Positions 1-12,922 of a stretch of 64,000 nt of DNA are shown here, piece after piece; within the stretch, counting starts at the first letter, position 1; every line of letters begins with the position of its first letter. The notes under the pieces are model-generated. The model had not been told where the DNA came from and searched no databases. It worked only from the letters and a program-made list of their open reading frames with translations. The DNA lies in contig JAACJM010000010.1 in assembly GCA_013368315.1 (NCBI GenBank), positions 930,001 through 994,000 on the forward strand, read 5' to 3'. Origin of the DNA: Tetrapyrgos nigripes. Lineage: Eukaryota > Basidiomycota > Agaricomycetes > Agaricales > Campanellaceae. The translations under genes were made by a program, and so were the position numbers.

Positions 1-2394
1 CCGAAATGGGAGTGGGTTCAACCCCGTTGACGACTCGAGTCTTGACTGGAGTAGTAGGGGCAGGTTCTATGACCTGGATAACAGGATTAGGTCCAACTGT
101 GGTATCTCCTTCGGGCTCTTCGTCTTCTTCAACTTGCGGGCTTGTCGTAGTAGATTCTGACGTTGCTTCCTGAGGATCAGGCGACGACGACGAGGTCTCC
201 ACTGTCGTCTCCTCTTCTGCAGTCCCCTTCTCTTCTACGGTCTCTTCCTCTACGGTCTCCTTCTGTTCTGTAACATCATTCCCTGCGATCTCCTCTTCTA
301 GGACCTCTTCCTCTGCGATCTTCTCTTCTGTAACCTCTTTATCCCGTACGGCGTCCTTCTCTTCCTCTGCGTTGTCCGAAATCGGCTGCTCATCTTGTGG
401 TGGTGCCACTTCTTCTGTAGGCGGCGTGGGCGATGAACCTTTGGACACGGCATCTTTGGGTGCCCCAGAAGGCTGAGCATTAGTTTTCTTCGGAAGTGCC
501 ACCTGCCCTGGCTTCGGTGCAGACCTGGCGGAATGAGACAACGTCCCAGACCGTTTAAGACCCTCCTCTAACACTTTCCCCTTCCCTGAAGCAGGTTTTG
601 TCGTATTGGCTGGCTTTTTAGCAGGTACCGGTGCCGGCGCAGGTCGACCACCACCCCAGGCTGGTTTTGTCGCAGCCGGTTTGGTGGGAACCTGTTTAAC
701 TGCTGGCGGCTGAACTGCCTTTGACGAGGAAGCCGATTGAGAGCGAGGGTGTGTGCTGGGCCCACTAGCCTTGTCCTGAGCCGACTGTGTTCTCTCAACC
801 TTCAGGGCTTTGACTGAGGCTTTCTTAGAGAGCGAAGGTGCCTCTTTGGACAGCTTAGGAGGTTCTGGCTTCCGGGGCAGCTTAGCACCTTCAGGTTGTG
901 GATGTACGCGCAGAAGAGGTTTTTCGGGAGGAGCCGTCGTCACAGGCGGCTCAGGAATGGGTACTCGTTGGGGTCCAGAGGAGACCAGAGGTTTCGGGTG
1001 TGTGAGATGGGAAGAGGTACTTTGGGAAACAGGATTAAAATTTCGGATAGGTCCTGATGTCGAGGCAGCGCTCTGTGACACGGTACGTATGCGCATGGGA
1101 GGTACAACGGATGCAGCAGGCTGGGATCTGGATGACGGCAGTTGAGGCCGTCTCACAACGTACGTGTCGCCACTGGGCTCCGGCCTAATTGGTCCCCTGC
1201 CTCCAGAGTTTGCTGGAACAGGCATCGGTCGCTGAGGTTCTGCTTCTGCCCGACTGCGTGACCTACTGGATTCTGACCGACTTGGGGCTCTGCTGTCGGT
1301 TTGTGCTGGAGCGGGCATAGACCTCTGCAATTCTGCTTCGGTTTTTGTCCTGCTTTCAGGCCTGCTTGCTGGTCTTGGTGGAGGAGGCATGGAGCGGGTC
1401 TGTTCTGACCTAGTGGGCTTTTTTACATTCGCAGGTGGAGGCATGGTGGTCGTTTTTGAGGTGCCAGCCGCTGTACTGGATTGGGAAGAAGACGCTGGAA
1501 CGCTAGTCGATGTCATAGAGTGTGTAGAGGAGGCAAGCATCTGGGAAGGCTTTTTCCTGATCTGTTGTGGGTTAGAAGCAGATGAGGTGGATTTCGAGAG
1601 AATGAGATGGTTCGGACGAGGTTGGTTGGGGACAGTAGATTTGGGTTTGACACCTAGGTATTTTTTGATTGTAGGACTGAGGGGAGCTGTGAAACTGTGA
1701 CAATGTTACTCTCAGAATACAAGAATGAGAATAACGTGCTAACGTACCTGTCGACCTTGCCTGGTAAAAGCATCTGATATGCTTCAAACACCTTTTTCCC
1801 AGTCTTTCTGACGTCTGCGTTGGCATCTCTCGAGGTCGCCTTAATGAGTGCCTCGATATCCTTCACCCGCGCGTCTTTCTCCAGGTCGGAAGGATTGGAA
1901 GAATTGACACATGCTAGAGTGCTCTCGGCGACTACGAGACGCAACGAAGGAGACTTCTCCTTTATGTGCTGTAGAAAATAAGGTAGAACGCCGACCAATT
2001 GAGTATTTTCGATGATAGCGATGATGCATCCCTTCACTCTGTTCAAGACGACTTTGTTGGTTCGTCCACAAAGCACGAGGAGTGTCGGAAAGAAGAGAGG
2101 AAGGAGGGGTTCAAAGTCGCCGTTGAGTTCGGTTGCAGCCGCAACGACAAGGTCTACTGCAGGACCAGAAAGCCTTGTTCGCTCCGACTTGAGAGCATTG
2201 ATGATATATCGGTGGAATTCGCGGATTGCAACAACGGTTTCGTGTTGGAAATGAGCTGTGGTCGAATTGATAAGAGAGGTGAGATCAGTTATGCTGCTCG
2301 CTATAGTGTCCCATGATTCTTCTGTCTCTTGAAGAGAGATATGAAGACGTATGCGCGAGATAGCCTCGTTAAAGTCATACAAGGAGGGAGTCAT
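1..2394 (-). CDS. STU1: CLASP/Stu1-family microtubule-associated protein (N-terminal part; gene runs off left edge)
   Basis: Exons complement(<1..1676, 1748..2394). Exon 1 gives 216 residues of helical repeats that read as the CLASP N-terminal TOG-like domain; exon 2 stays open to base 1. It encodes a long Ser/Pro-rich basic linker, then a Glu-rich acidic stretch (about positions 1-450). CLASP proteins bind tubulin through TOG domains and stabilise spindle microtubules; in yeast Stu1 also sits at kinetochores. The start at 2394 was preferred over an in-frame ATG at 2517 because family similarity begins there and the extension is compositionally odd. The intron acceptor at 1677 was chosen because nearer AGs give early stops. 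The 191-bp gap to the SEC61 start suggests a shared divergent promoter. Further TOG domains should lie beyond the left edge. Family assignment is by recognition of the N-domain only. Confidence 0.8.
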
Positions 2395-2585
2395 GGTCAA
2401 ACGCTCGCGCAAGCTCAACTGGGGCATGTGATCGTTGCACCGTGAATTGATTATGCCAGTCGCCCGTTTAGGAAAATTCTTCGGCAATATCCATTGGCAC
2501 GTGATCGCACCTGCCACGTACTGTGGTATTCAAAGTTCCAGCTGACCCAAAACACAACTTCACTTTCTTCCTCCACCACAAAATC

Positions 2586-4335
2586 ATGAGCGGCTGTACG
2601 TCGTCTGTCCCGTGTTGCTGAGCTTCTTGTTGCTAACATACGCCTTCAGTTCGGTTTCTGAATCTTGTTCGGCCATTCCTTCCTATTTTACCAGAGGTGT
2701 CTTCGCCGGATAGAAAGGCGAGTACTGTCATAAACTCGCTCATTCGTCTCGCCCTCCTAATTCTCGCTGAAACAGGTTCCCTTCAATCAAAAACTGCTAT
2801 GGACGGCCGTTACTCTCCTTATTTTCCTTGTCTGCTCCCAAGTCCCGCTGTACGGTATCATGTCTTCGGACTCGTCTGACCCTCTGTATTGGATGCGTGT
2901 CATTTTGGCCTCGAATCGTGGAACTCTCATGGAACTCGGCATTAGTCCTATCGTGACGTCTGGAATGATCATGCAGCTTCTTGCCGGTGCAAACTTAATT
3001 GAGGTCGACTTCAGCTTGAAGGAAGACAGAGCCCTGTTTAGCGGTGCCCAAAAGCGTAGGTCCATTCTGAATTTATTTTTGATTAGATTCTGATTTTGTG
3101 CTAGTCTTCGCTCTTATCATCGCCTTCGGTCAAGCTACGGTCTATGTCCTCACTGGTCTTTACGGTCTTCCCAGCGACCTCGGTGCTGGTGTCTGCCTTT
3201 TGCTCATCATTCAACTCATCTCGGCCGCTCTTATCGTCATTTTGTTGGATGAACTGCTTCAGAAAGGTTACGGTCTTGGTTCCGGCATTTCCCTCTTCAT
3301 CGCCACCAACATTTGCGAGTCTATCATCTGGAAAGCCTTCTCGCCTACCACTGTCAACACCGGCAGGGGTCCCGAGTTCGAGGGTGCTATTGTGGCTCTG
3401 TTCCACTTACTTTTCACCTGGAACGACAAGGGAAGGGCTCTCCGGGAAGCTTTCTGGCGTGACCGTCTCCCCAACGTCATGAACCTCATTGCTACCATTG
3501 TCATCTTCGCCATTGTCATCTACCTCCAGGGATTCCGTATTGAGATTCCCGTCAAGAGCAACAAGTTCAGAGGCCAACGTGGCAGCTACCCCGTCAAGCT
3601 GTTCTACACCAGCAACATGCCCATCATGTTGGAGAGTGCCTTGACCAGTAACGTCTTCATTCTCAGTCAGATGTTGGCTTCTCGATTCCCCAGCAACTTT
3701 TTGGTCAGACTCCTCGGTGTCTGGGAGGTGAGCTACCATCTTAATCGCTTGCTTGGCGACTCTGAAATGCTTGTCATAGCCTATGGAGGACTCTGTACAA
3801 TTGGTTGCTACTTCAGGCATTGCGTACTATATGTCCCCACCCCACACCATCCGTGAAGCTATCGTCGATCCGATTCACACAGCTATCTACATCATGTTCA
3901 TGCTGTCCGCCTGTGCTCTCTTCAGTAAGACCTGGATTGAAGTTTCCGGAAGTGGACCCAGAGATGTCGCCAAACAACTCAAGGATCAACAGATGGTAAG
4001 CAGATTTGCGGTCATCAGTCTCAGTCGTCTCACTGTCGGCGTGTAGGTCATGGCCGGTCACCGTGAAGGGTCCATGTACAAGGAACTCAAACGTGTTATC
4101 CCTACGGCGGCTGCTTTCGGTGGTGCCATTTTGGGCTTGCTATCTGTGGCTGCCGACCTCATGGGTGCTATCGGGAGTGGAACTGGTATTTTGATGGCCG
4201 TCACTATTATCTACAGCTGTGAGTTATCGTGCGTTACTTCTCTGAAGCTCTTATTGACCACCCTTATCAGACTGGGAGATTGGTATGAGGGAATCTGGTG
4301 GACCCGAAATGGCTGCCCTTGGAGACCTCCTTTAA
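2586..4335 (+). CDS. SEC61: Sec61 translocon alpha subunit (SecY family)
   Basis: Exons 2586..2595, 2650..2717, 2776..3055, 3105..3727, 3780..3995, 4047..4218, 4271..4335; 477 residues, the usual Sec61 alpha length. This is the pore-forming multi-pass subunit of the ER protein translocation channel. The product is easy to recognise: the N-terminal PEV..PDRKVPFNQK helix, the [15 protein letters not shown] plug-region motif, [15 protein letters not shown], the [12 protein letters not shown] loop, [11 protein letters not shown] and the IPTAAAFGG segment near the C-terminus. The first exon codes for only three residues and one base. Intron 2 (2718..2775) starts with GC rather than GT; the frame needs the exon to end exactly at AAG, and the GCGAGT donor fits GC-AG introns. 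Divergent from CLASP, convergent with RVB1. Confidence 0.96.
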
Positions 4336-4648
4336 TGACTCGACATTTTCAAAATAATTTATGGGATGGCTGGATCAAAGTGATGGTGTGTCAGACCAAT
4401 GCACGCACGGAGGAAGTCCGGATAGCGACTGAAGCTACCCGAGTTGTATCAGCATTACATACGGCCAACTTGAGACTTTCCTTATTTTCTTTATACGAGC
4501 TGTACTTGTATGCTGCTTCCAAACGAGGTGCATTTAATTTTGAATACGCTACGAAAGCACGGAAGATACCCTGCTGGGGAACTAGAACTATACAAATTCA
4601 CAGAAGATAATTTTCCAAGATGTACAAACGCAATCTGCCAGTTTAGGC
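4336..4648. other. Convergent 3' intergenic region (SEC61 / RVB1)
   Basis: A 313-bp stretch between two stop codons facing each other. It probably holds both 3' untranslated regions. I see no further gene, RNA or repeat in it. Confidence 0.7.
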
Positions 4649-6293
<1,645 letters not shown>

Positions 6294-6366
6294 TTGTTGA
6301 ACGCGACGCGCGTCAAAGTTTTCTTGGATATCCTATTTATCTGTATTTATCTGCATTACTAGTACC

Positions 6367-6581
6367 TGACAGTGGTACCAGACTGACTACTAGTACGCGG
6401 AATACTTCGTCCCAAAAAGGAACTCATTGTAAGTAGCAGTCTGGGCCGGAAGTGCGAAGTCCTCTTACGGTGTAACCTATCTATCTATCGTCTGCTGGTT
6501 CAAGTTCTAGCCCAGACTGCTACACAATGAGTTCCTTTTGGGACGAAATTCCGCGTAGTCAGTCTGGTACTATGACAGTGG
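6367..6581. mobile_element. Foldback MITE-like element with 9-bp flanking direct repeat
   Basis: Left arm 6376..6446 and right arm 6510..6569 are near-perfect inverted repeats apart from small indels; outer ends read TACCAGACTGACTAC on both strands. About 63 nt separate the arms. The 9-mer TGACAGTGG occurs directly at 6367..6375 and again at 6573..6581, three bases beyond the right arm, which looks like a target-site duplication. No open frame lies inside, so this would be a non-autonomous element. A 9-bp duplication is typical of Mutator-like elements, but superfamily is inference. It sits in the intergenic space between RVB1 and the 6714 gene. Confidence 0.65.
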
Positions 6582-6713
6582 CTGATTAACCTCTAAACCT
6601 CTCATAGTAGTAGATACCCGGCTTTGGACGCGACGGTCAACATCTCCGGTAACATCACGTGCTACGCCTTGTGCACTTTTTGGGCCATTGGCACAACGAC
6701 CAACTGCTCCGCA

Positions 6714-9700
6714 ATGGAGCTTGCGATACCCCGACTGCGAGTTCAACGCGACTTCCAGTCAACTGCATACGACTACTCTGGTTCAATCGCCGGCCCTTCT
6801 CGCTTTCCAGGAAACGCTTCCGATGCTCCCCATGACTCCCAAGACAGCAACACTGACGACAACGACGATGATACCCCAAAACTCTATGCTTCCTCAAAGT
6901 TACCCTCTACTTCATTCTCCGAAACTTTCGAGGAAACCCCTGCGGCACGACTCAAAGCCGTGTTATCACGCATCAGCAACTCTTCCAAATCTAAAGCACC
7001 AGAATCTGCGACACCATCATCAGCCTCTACCGTTGATCTCGATTCCGAGTTTGAAATCCCAGAAATAGGTTCATCAATGCCTAGTCTTGCTCGTGAAAGT
7101 CTCAAGGACTTGTTCTCGCGTGCACTTCGGGAACCCGGCGGTACACCTCAGAAAATTGCCAAGGGGAGATATAGGCGGAATAGTATTGATGCCAGCGAGG
7201 TCGAGTCGAGTCCGCGTGTAGAGAGGGTTCAGAGGGAGCGCAGTATTGCAAAGGGCAAGCGAAAGAGTTACAGTGACGACGAGAACGAAAATAGTGCGTT
7301 CATCTCTAGTTTTTATTTCTATTGTTGACTGACAACGGTTTGCAGGTATATCCAACTACTCCCGAATATCTTCTGCTTCTACCTTTGACAGTCTTCGCGA
7401 GAAACTATCCTCTGGATCCCAACGGGCAACCAAGTCTCAGCCTGAACTGGACCACTTCTCCATTCATGATGGTATTTCTCATTTATCTATTCTGACGCCT
7501 CACATTAACCCTTTCCCAGGCGATACGAGTGCCGATACCATCAAATTTCCTGTCGACTTTGACCCTTCTCAAATACCACCTCCAGCTGCAACGAGTACTC
7601 CCCAGCATTCCCTCAGAATGTCATTTAATGGCCAATCGGTATCTAGTGCGTACCACAACAACAGTCTTCATCTCGTTTCGATACTTATTGCCGTAGATCT
7701 CATGGACCAGGATTCTGAAATGCAGAAAGCAATGGCAGGCGCGGACAGCTTCGAAGAGAGCCCTTCGGGTAAGTCTTCTCCAATTTAATAGCAAACCGCA
7801 AAACTCAATGTTATCTAGGTATCACTTTCCCAGCCTCCTCAAGACATGCAGATGGAAAGCATGCAGCCGACAGGAACTCTACAATAAGAGCGAAACCCCA
7901 CGCGAACTTCTCTTCTCCTTGTAAATACTGCAATTTTCATCTTGTTTCATGATTAACTCAACAACTTCTCTGTGAACAGCAACTTCCACTCATAATTCCC
8001 AGCCAGATCGTAGGTCTTTGTCACACTCATTATTTTGCATTTGGAAGCTAAATACGACCAGGCCACTACAATGAACAGATGCCTTCCTCAGCTTCCAAGT
8101 CAGAGAAATCTGCTCTCAAGCGCTCTCATTCCGACATTCCATCTCCGGTCTTGCATGCACGAGAACGAGATTGGAATGAGCACCTTTCTACTTCTCGTGC
8201 GAAAACACCAGACCTGGATCATCGCCATTCTTCTGGAAAGGTAATGTCTCCGTTCGGTAGCCGGGACCAGGGATCGTTATCGAGGAGAGATAGTGCTGCA
8301 TCATTGGCTAGCATTGAAAGTGGCAGGTCTTCACGAGCCTCTCTTAGATCTCTAGATTGTAAGTTCACTGCTGCTTTGATCATACAAGTCAATTAATGGC
8401 CCACAGCCGAGGAGTCTTTTCATCAGAAAGAAAAGGAACGCGACCTTGAACGACAATGGAATAAGCCCCGACCCCGCACTCAATCCCGACTCTCTACTAC
8501 CAGCCTTCCTGATCCGTCTCCACGTTCACGCACAAACAGTGCCGCTTCTCGCCCTGATTCAAGAATGTCTGTTCACTCTCGCCACAATTCTCATTCCTCC
8601 GACTCGTCATCCAGGGCAAATTCACCCCATGGTTCTCTGAGGAGTTCTGGTGGAGAAAAAGACCTTGAAGAGGAAGTTAAAGCCGTAGTTGACCATGAAC
8701 GGGAACGAAACTGGAATTCTCCCCATCCAGTATGGCACATACATTCATCAGTACATGGTCATCCCCCTTCTCGGTCCAGTTCGCCGTTACCTCCTTCACC
8801 CTCTCCATCGTCTCCCGGGTTTTCTCCGCAACCAAGAATACGTGCAGAGAGCTTGCGATCATTGAAGTCTCCTTCATCTCCTTCCCTGCACGATATGCAG
8901 ACTAAATCACCCGGTGGTCGTTCTTTATCTTTCACACGACCAACGTTTGCTTCAGAATCAAAATCTTCCCCTCACCATTCTCACTCTCGGCATCCTTCTT
9001 CAAGCTCGCTACGAGTTGAGGAATTACCGAAGCGACCTTCTTCACCTTTACCTTCGATCAAAGACAAACTGAAGAAAGCAGAAAAATCTTTACCGTTTCC
9101 TCGAAGCCCTACGTCTTCGGTGTCACGACATGACGAGAGCGCTAGAACGGATTCAAAGCGATATTCCAGGACATTGTCTTCTCCATCTCCCTCACCCCGC
9201 TCAAGTGCTCGCAAGAGTGCTGAGGCCAGCAGCAATAGGACCAGCCACATACCTGTGTGGACACCATCCAAGGCTGGTCGAGTCCTGTTTCCTTCTCCCT
9301 CAAAGGCTTCTGAGCAAGAGAAGAGCTATATATCCAGGGATGTACCCAGTGTCCCCAGTGTCGTGTTGAATGAACCTGTGGATGAGAGCGTTGATGGCTA
9401 TGACAAGGATGCATCAACAGGTCAGCTCTTTTTATCACCCCAATCACCATCTTACAGTCGCTAACTTGATGCTCCAGATACTGACCACGAAGATGACGCA
9501 GTGGCACAAGAAAAGACACCCACTCTTCGCCCAGCACTGTTACCAGATTCCCCATCCTTAGGTTCTAGTCGAAATCACGAAGAAAGGCTCTCCAAACTCA
9601 TCGCTTCGCCACCTTCGCCACCGCCCTCGCCACCTTCCGAAGATGTCTCTGCGCCATCTACACCCCCACGAAGATCATCCTTTAGTATCTCCAAAGTTGA

Positions 9701-11145
9701 ATTCCAGACACCTTCCCCGCCTAAAGGTGGTTTACCGGATCTTCCAGGACCTCCTTCTGAAACTTCAGAAGACGACACCAACGATCATACACCCCTTCAC
9801 ATGAATGGAAACCTCTCCAATATGAAGACGCCAAAGCCTCCTGGTGCTTGGTTAACACCTGCTCCAAAGCCTCTTTTGAGAGCACAGTCTCTCCCTGAAG
9901 AGGATACGCAGACCAGTAGTGGCCTTGTTACTCCCGTATCTTCCCTATCAAGAGCACACTCAATACCACCACAAACCCCAGCCTTACCTGGGGCATGGAT
10001 GGCGACACCTTACAAGAAGAGTGTCCGTTTTGATTCGCAAGATACCTCTTTGGAAACCGAGACATCTGCTGCAGAGACAACTACAGACTCTCGGGCCGAG
10101 TACAATCCTCTCACTCCAGAGCCTGAGTCTGAAAGTGAGGTCGCTACACCTATTCAGTCCAATCCGAATGGTGTATCTCCAATCTCTACGCCTCCCGAGA
10201 CAGATTCTGTACAAAGACCTATCTCACCAAAGCCGAGTCCACGAAAAGCGAAAGGTCATATACGGATGGTTGACGAATTCGGTCAAGAACGGACTACTGA
10301 ACCTGTGGTGGAGAAGGTGTCTACTCCCCGTGAATCACCCAAGAAGGATACCACTACAATACGCATAGTAGACGCGATGGGACGCGCTCTAGACGACTCT
10401 GTGGTGACCGAAGAACGTTCCATTGAGATGGACAATGTTCCACTGACTCGGGCACAAGCGTTGGAACGAGTACGCAAAGGGTTGTCTGATCTTGCTCAAG
10501 GATTTGATACCCAAGACATGTAAGCTTGATTTATGGAATGTGCTGCCTGACTCTCACTCATTTTATTTACTAGACGGGATCTCCAAACTCATGATGATCA
10601 AATGAAAAGGCTGGATGATGTGTCTCAAAATGCGCGAGAAAAGAGGGAACGGCTAGCCCAGGGTCTGCTTGCGGCCGAAGCCCAAATGAAGAGCAAATTA
10701 GCGGCCTCGAGGGTCAAACGCGTTCCTGTGAGTACATGACGGATATTCTAGGAGCAACATCATAATCATGTTGCATAGATACCCTCTACCTACAGTCTCA
10801 GCCGCATGATTCGTTCGTGGCTCTTCTGGGCACTCGTTTGGATGTTCATTCAAGTCGTTGTCATCATTGCCATGTTGAGGTAAGCACTATGTTTAAAAAG
10901 TCTTGGCATCTTCTCATATTTCGCTTAGGAGATCCAACGCAGAGGCACAGCGGTTGTATTTGACGAGATATTACGACCCATTCTATTCTGAGCTCTATGC
11001 GTTACCTGATTCCCAATCTTGCGACTTCACGGAAACCCTTTGGCAGCGTGGGTTCAAGGCAGCCGTAGTGAGCATCATTCAGTGCTGGTCCTTCTCCTCA
11101 GACGATACAGCGGCACGATCTGGTTTCTCTTTGCCATTGGTTTGA
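6714..11145 (+). CDS. Large Ser/Pro-rich protein with C-terminal coiled coil and membrane anchor, function unknown
   Basis: Exons 6714..7293, 7346..7471, 7520..7645, 7697..7768, 7819..7920, 7980..8009, 8062..8358, 8407..9420, 9478..10519, 10574..10727, 10779..10879, 10929..11145; 12 exons in continuous phase, 1286 residues. Nearly all of it is low-complexity Ser/Pro/Arg sequence. Two short copies of a motif of form H-x-RER-x-WN occur (HARERDWN and HERERNWN). The C-terminal 150 residues are different: a charged helical stretch (KRLDDVSQNAREKRERLAQG), then one hydrophobic segment (LFWALVWMFIQVVVIIAML) and a 70-residue tail. This looks like a protein anchored near its C-terminus, possibly in the nuclear envelope or ER, but that is a guess. 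I do not recognise a family. The start could also be the in-frame ATG at 6624; the last exon's end is the least certain boundary. Confidence 0.75.
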
Positions 11146-11999
11146 ACTATACATATGTTATCTTTCGGCTTATGAAGTTTATGACTGTATCTATCTTGGA
11201 GTTTTTGGTTTTGTAGCTCTTGTTTAAGTCTGGATGTCAGTGTACATACATAACTTACATAACTATGCCATCTTTCGTCGTCTCTGTATCGTCACCGTTG
11301 CGAAGACTTCGTCATCTTTCCCTTCCGCCGCCAAGTTGCAACATTGGTCGAAACGTACCTTTTCTTCCGCCACTATCCGCCCGGCAGTTCTCGGACCGCA
11401 GCTTCCCTATGCACCGAGTCTCGACCACGCTGCAGTCAAGCCAGTGAACCTGTGGCTCCAATTCGCTGTCAGCCCCCGGGCCCAGCTAGTTATATAGGCT
11501 AGTGGGATCCATCATCCTACAGGTACCATCAAGTAAGGAGGATGAGAATTAACCCAGCACGGCGCTTGCTTTCCGCTTTACCTTGTCGCAGCATTTGATC
11601 ATCGTAATCTACTTCCTCGAAGAGAAAGTTTCGGAACCTTTCTCTCACCAATTCATGCCGTACTTTGTGAATTCTCAGAGGCACGGAACCCTGAGCTTGC
11701 GGTACTCTACGGTCCGGACAAACCTCGGGACCAGACCCAGTCTCTCTAGCAACCGCCTCAAGATTAATAGTCCCGAAAAGAATGGCTGAGAGACGTATAA
11801 AAGGCTGGCGACGACTCGAGTTCTACATCAGTTGAAACCTTGACTGTCTTGACGGCGTCACTTTCTTTCACTTCTTACTTTCAGCTTCATTCACGCTCAA
11901 GTCGTGCCCCTCCTTCCTAGTAGCTTCAGCTAGTCTGTCCTTCTTTTTGCCGTCTTCCTTCTCTTCAAGTTCTTCATCAACTTTTCAATCGTTGCATCC
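11146..11999. other. Gene-free region upstream of the small secreted protein
   Basis: About 850 bp with no convincing gene; the short open frames at 11220-11497 have no recognisable product. The last 200 bp hold the TATA box at 11796 and a CT-rich leader, so this is read as promoter and 5' untranslated sequence. Confidence 0.6.
11796..11803 (+). promoter_or_regulatory. TATA box (TATAAAAG) of the small secreted protein gene
   Basis: A consensus TATAAAAG lies about 200 bp before the ATG at 12000. It is followed by a pyrimidine-rich leader at about 11860-11995, the arrangement often seen in strongly expressed fungal genes. Expression level is inference. Confidence 0.6.
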
Positions 12000-12749
12000 A
12001 TGGCTCGCTTTGCTTTCGTTGCTCTCCTTCTTTCTTTCTTGGCTGCATTTGTGTCGGCAGTCCCGGTTCCTTTGGTCCAAAAAGCACTTGCTCGTCGTGC
12101 ATTCAAAGAACTAGCGTATGTGTCATTACTCTGTCACCGTGAGAGGATACTCATCTTCGTCTGCAGCTATGCCGATTTCCAAATTTCCGACGGTGTTGCT
12201 GGGCAGGCTGAGGCTAAAGCTAACGCCGTGTTCGTGGACCCCTTCCAAGGTGTCGACCTAGCCACCGTCAGCGATGATGACCTCGAAGCCCTCAAGACCA
12301 TGCGTGAGGCCGCTGAAGACGCTGAGACAGAGCTGTTCAAGTTTGTGCTTGTCGTATGCTTTTCTGTATGTTCGCTGACTTGAATTCCTTACAGCCCTGC
12401 TATTGATGCTGCTGAAGGAGATGAACAAGACGCCCTCCAAGCCGGAAAGATCCAGAACAAGGTTCTCAAGTTGACTGGTCTCTCCCAGGTCCTGAACATC
12501 CAGGTATGTCTTCATGTTGAGAGAGAAAAGGCTTTTGACTGAATAATGCGGCACAGATTGCCCAGGCCAAGGCCTCTGGAGATGACACCTCCGACTTGGA
12601 GGAGAAGCTCCAGGAAGAACAGTATGTATTTTGTGCCTCTGTCTCAAAAAAATAAAGCTGAGAATTGTTAATTTATTAGGACCAAGCTGAACACCAACAT
12701 TGCCACTGATCAGAAAAGCGCTGGAGCAGCCTCCAAGGGTGTCGCATAA
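12000..12749 (+). CDS. Small secreted protein, 177 residues
   Basis: Exons 12000..12115, 12167..12340, 12395..12503, 12557..12621, 12680..12749. The N-terminus is a clear signal peptide (hydrophobic VALLLSFLAAFVSA, then VPVPL), followed by a KR-type basic site (ALARRAF). The mature part is acidic, rich in Ala, Asp, Glu and Gln, and largely helical (EALKTMREAAEDAETELF; KIQNKVLKLTGLSQVLNIQ). No cysteines are seen in the mature part, so it is not a disulfide-rich effector type. Proteins of this kind are common in Agaricomycetes but I know no assigned function. The TATA box and CT-rich leader suggest high expression. The protein call is solid; the role is unknown. Confidence 0.85.
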
Positions 12750-12922
12750 GGAGGTACATACATACTTTGGAGGATTGGGTTTTTTGTATACCTTGATCAA
12801 GTATACCTGATTAGTACTGTGACAAATGACAAGGTTTTCTCTGTGATGGTTTTGATGATACATTTTAAGTAAATGAGGCACTCTTACACATAACTTTAGC
12901 TTCCCGCCCTACTACGACTGCA

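Noticed and set aside
3101..3820. Long antisense open frames over SEC61
   Set aside because: They mirror the highly biased codon use of SEC61 exon 4 and have no family similarity.
11220..11497. Two overlapping open frames upstream of the small secreted protein
   Set aside because: No recognisable product, no splice support and they overlap in different frames; likely chance.
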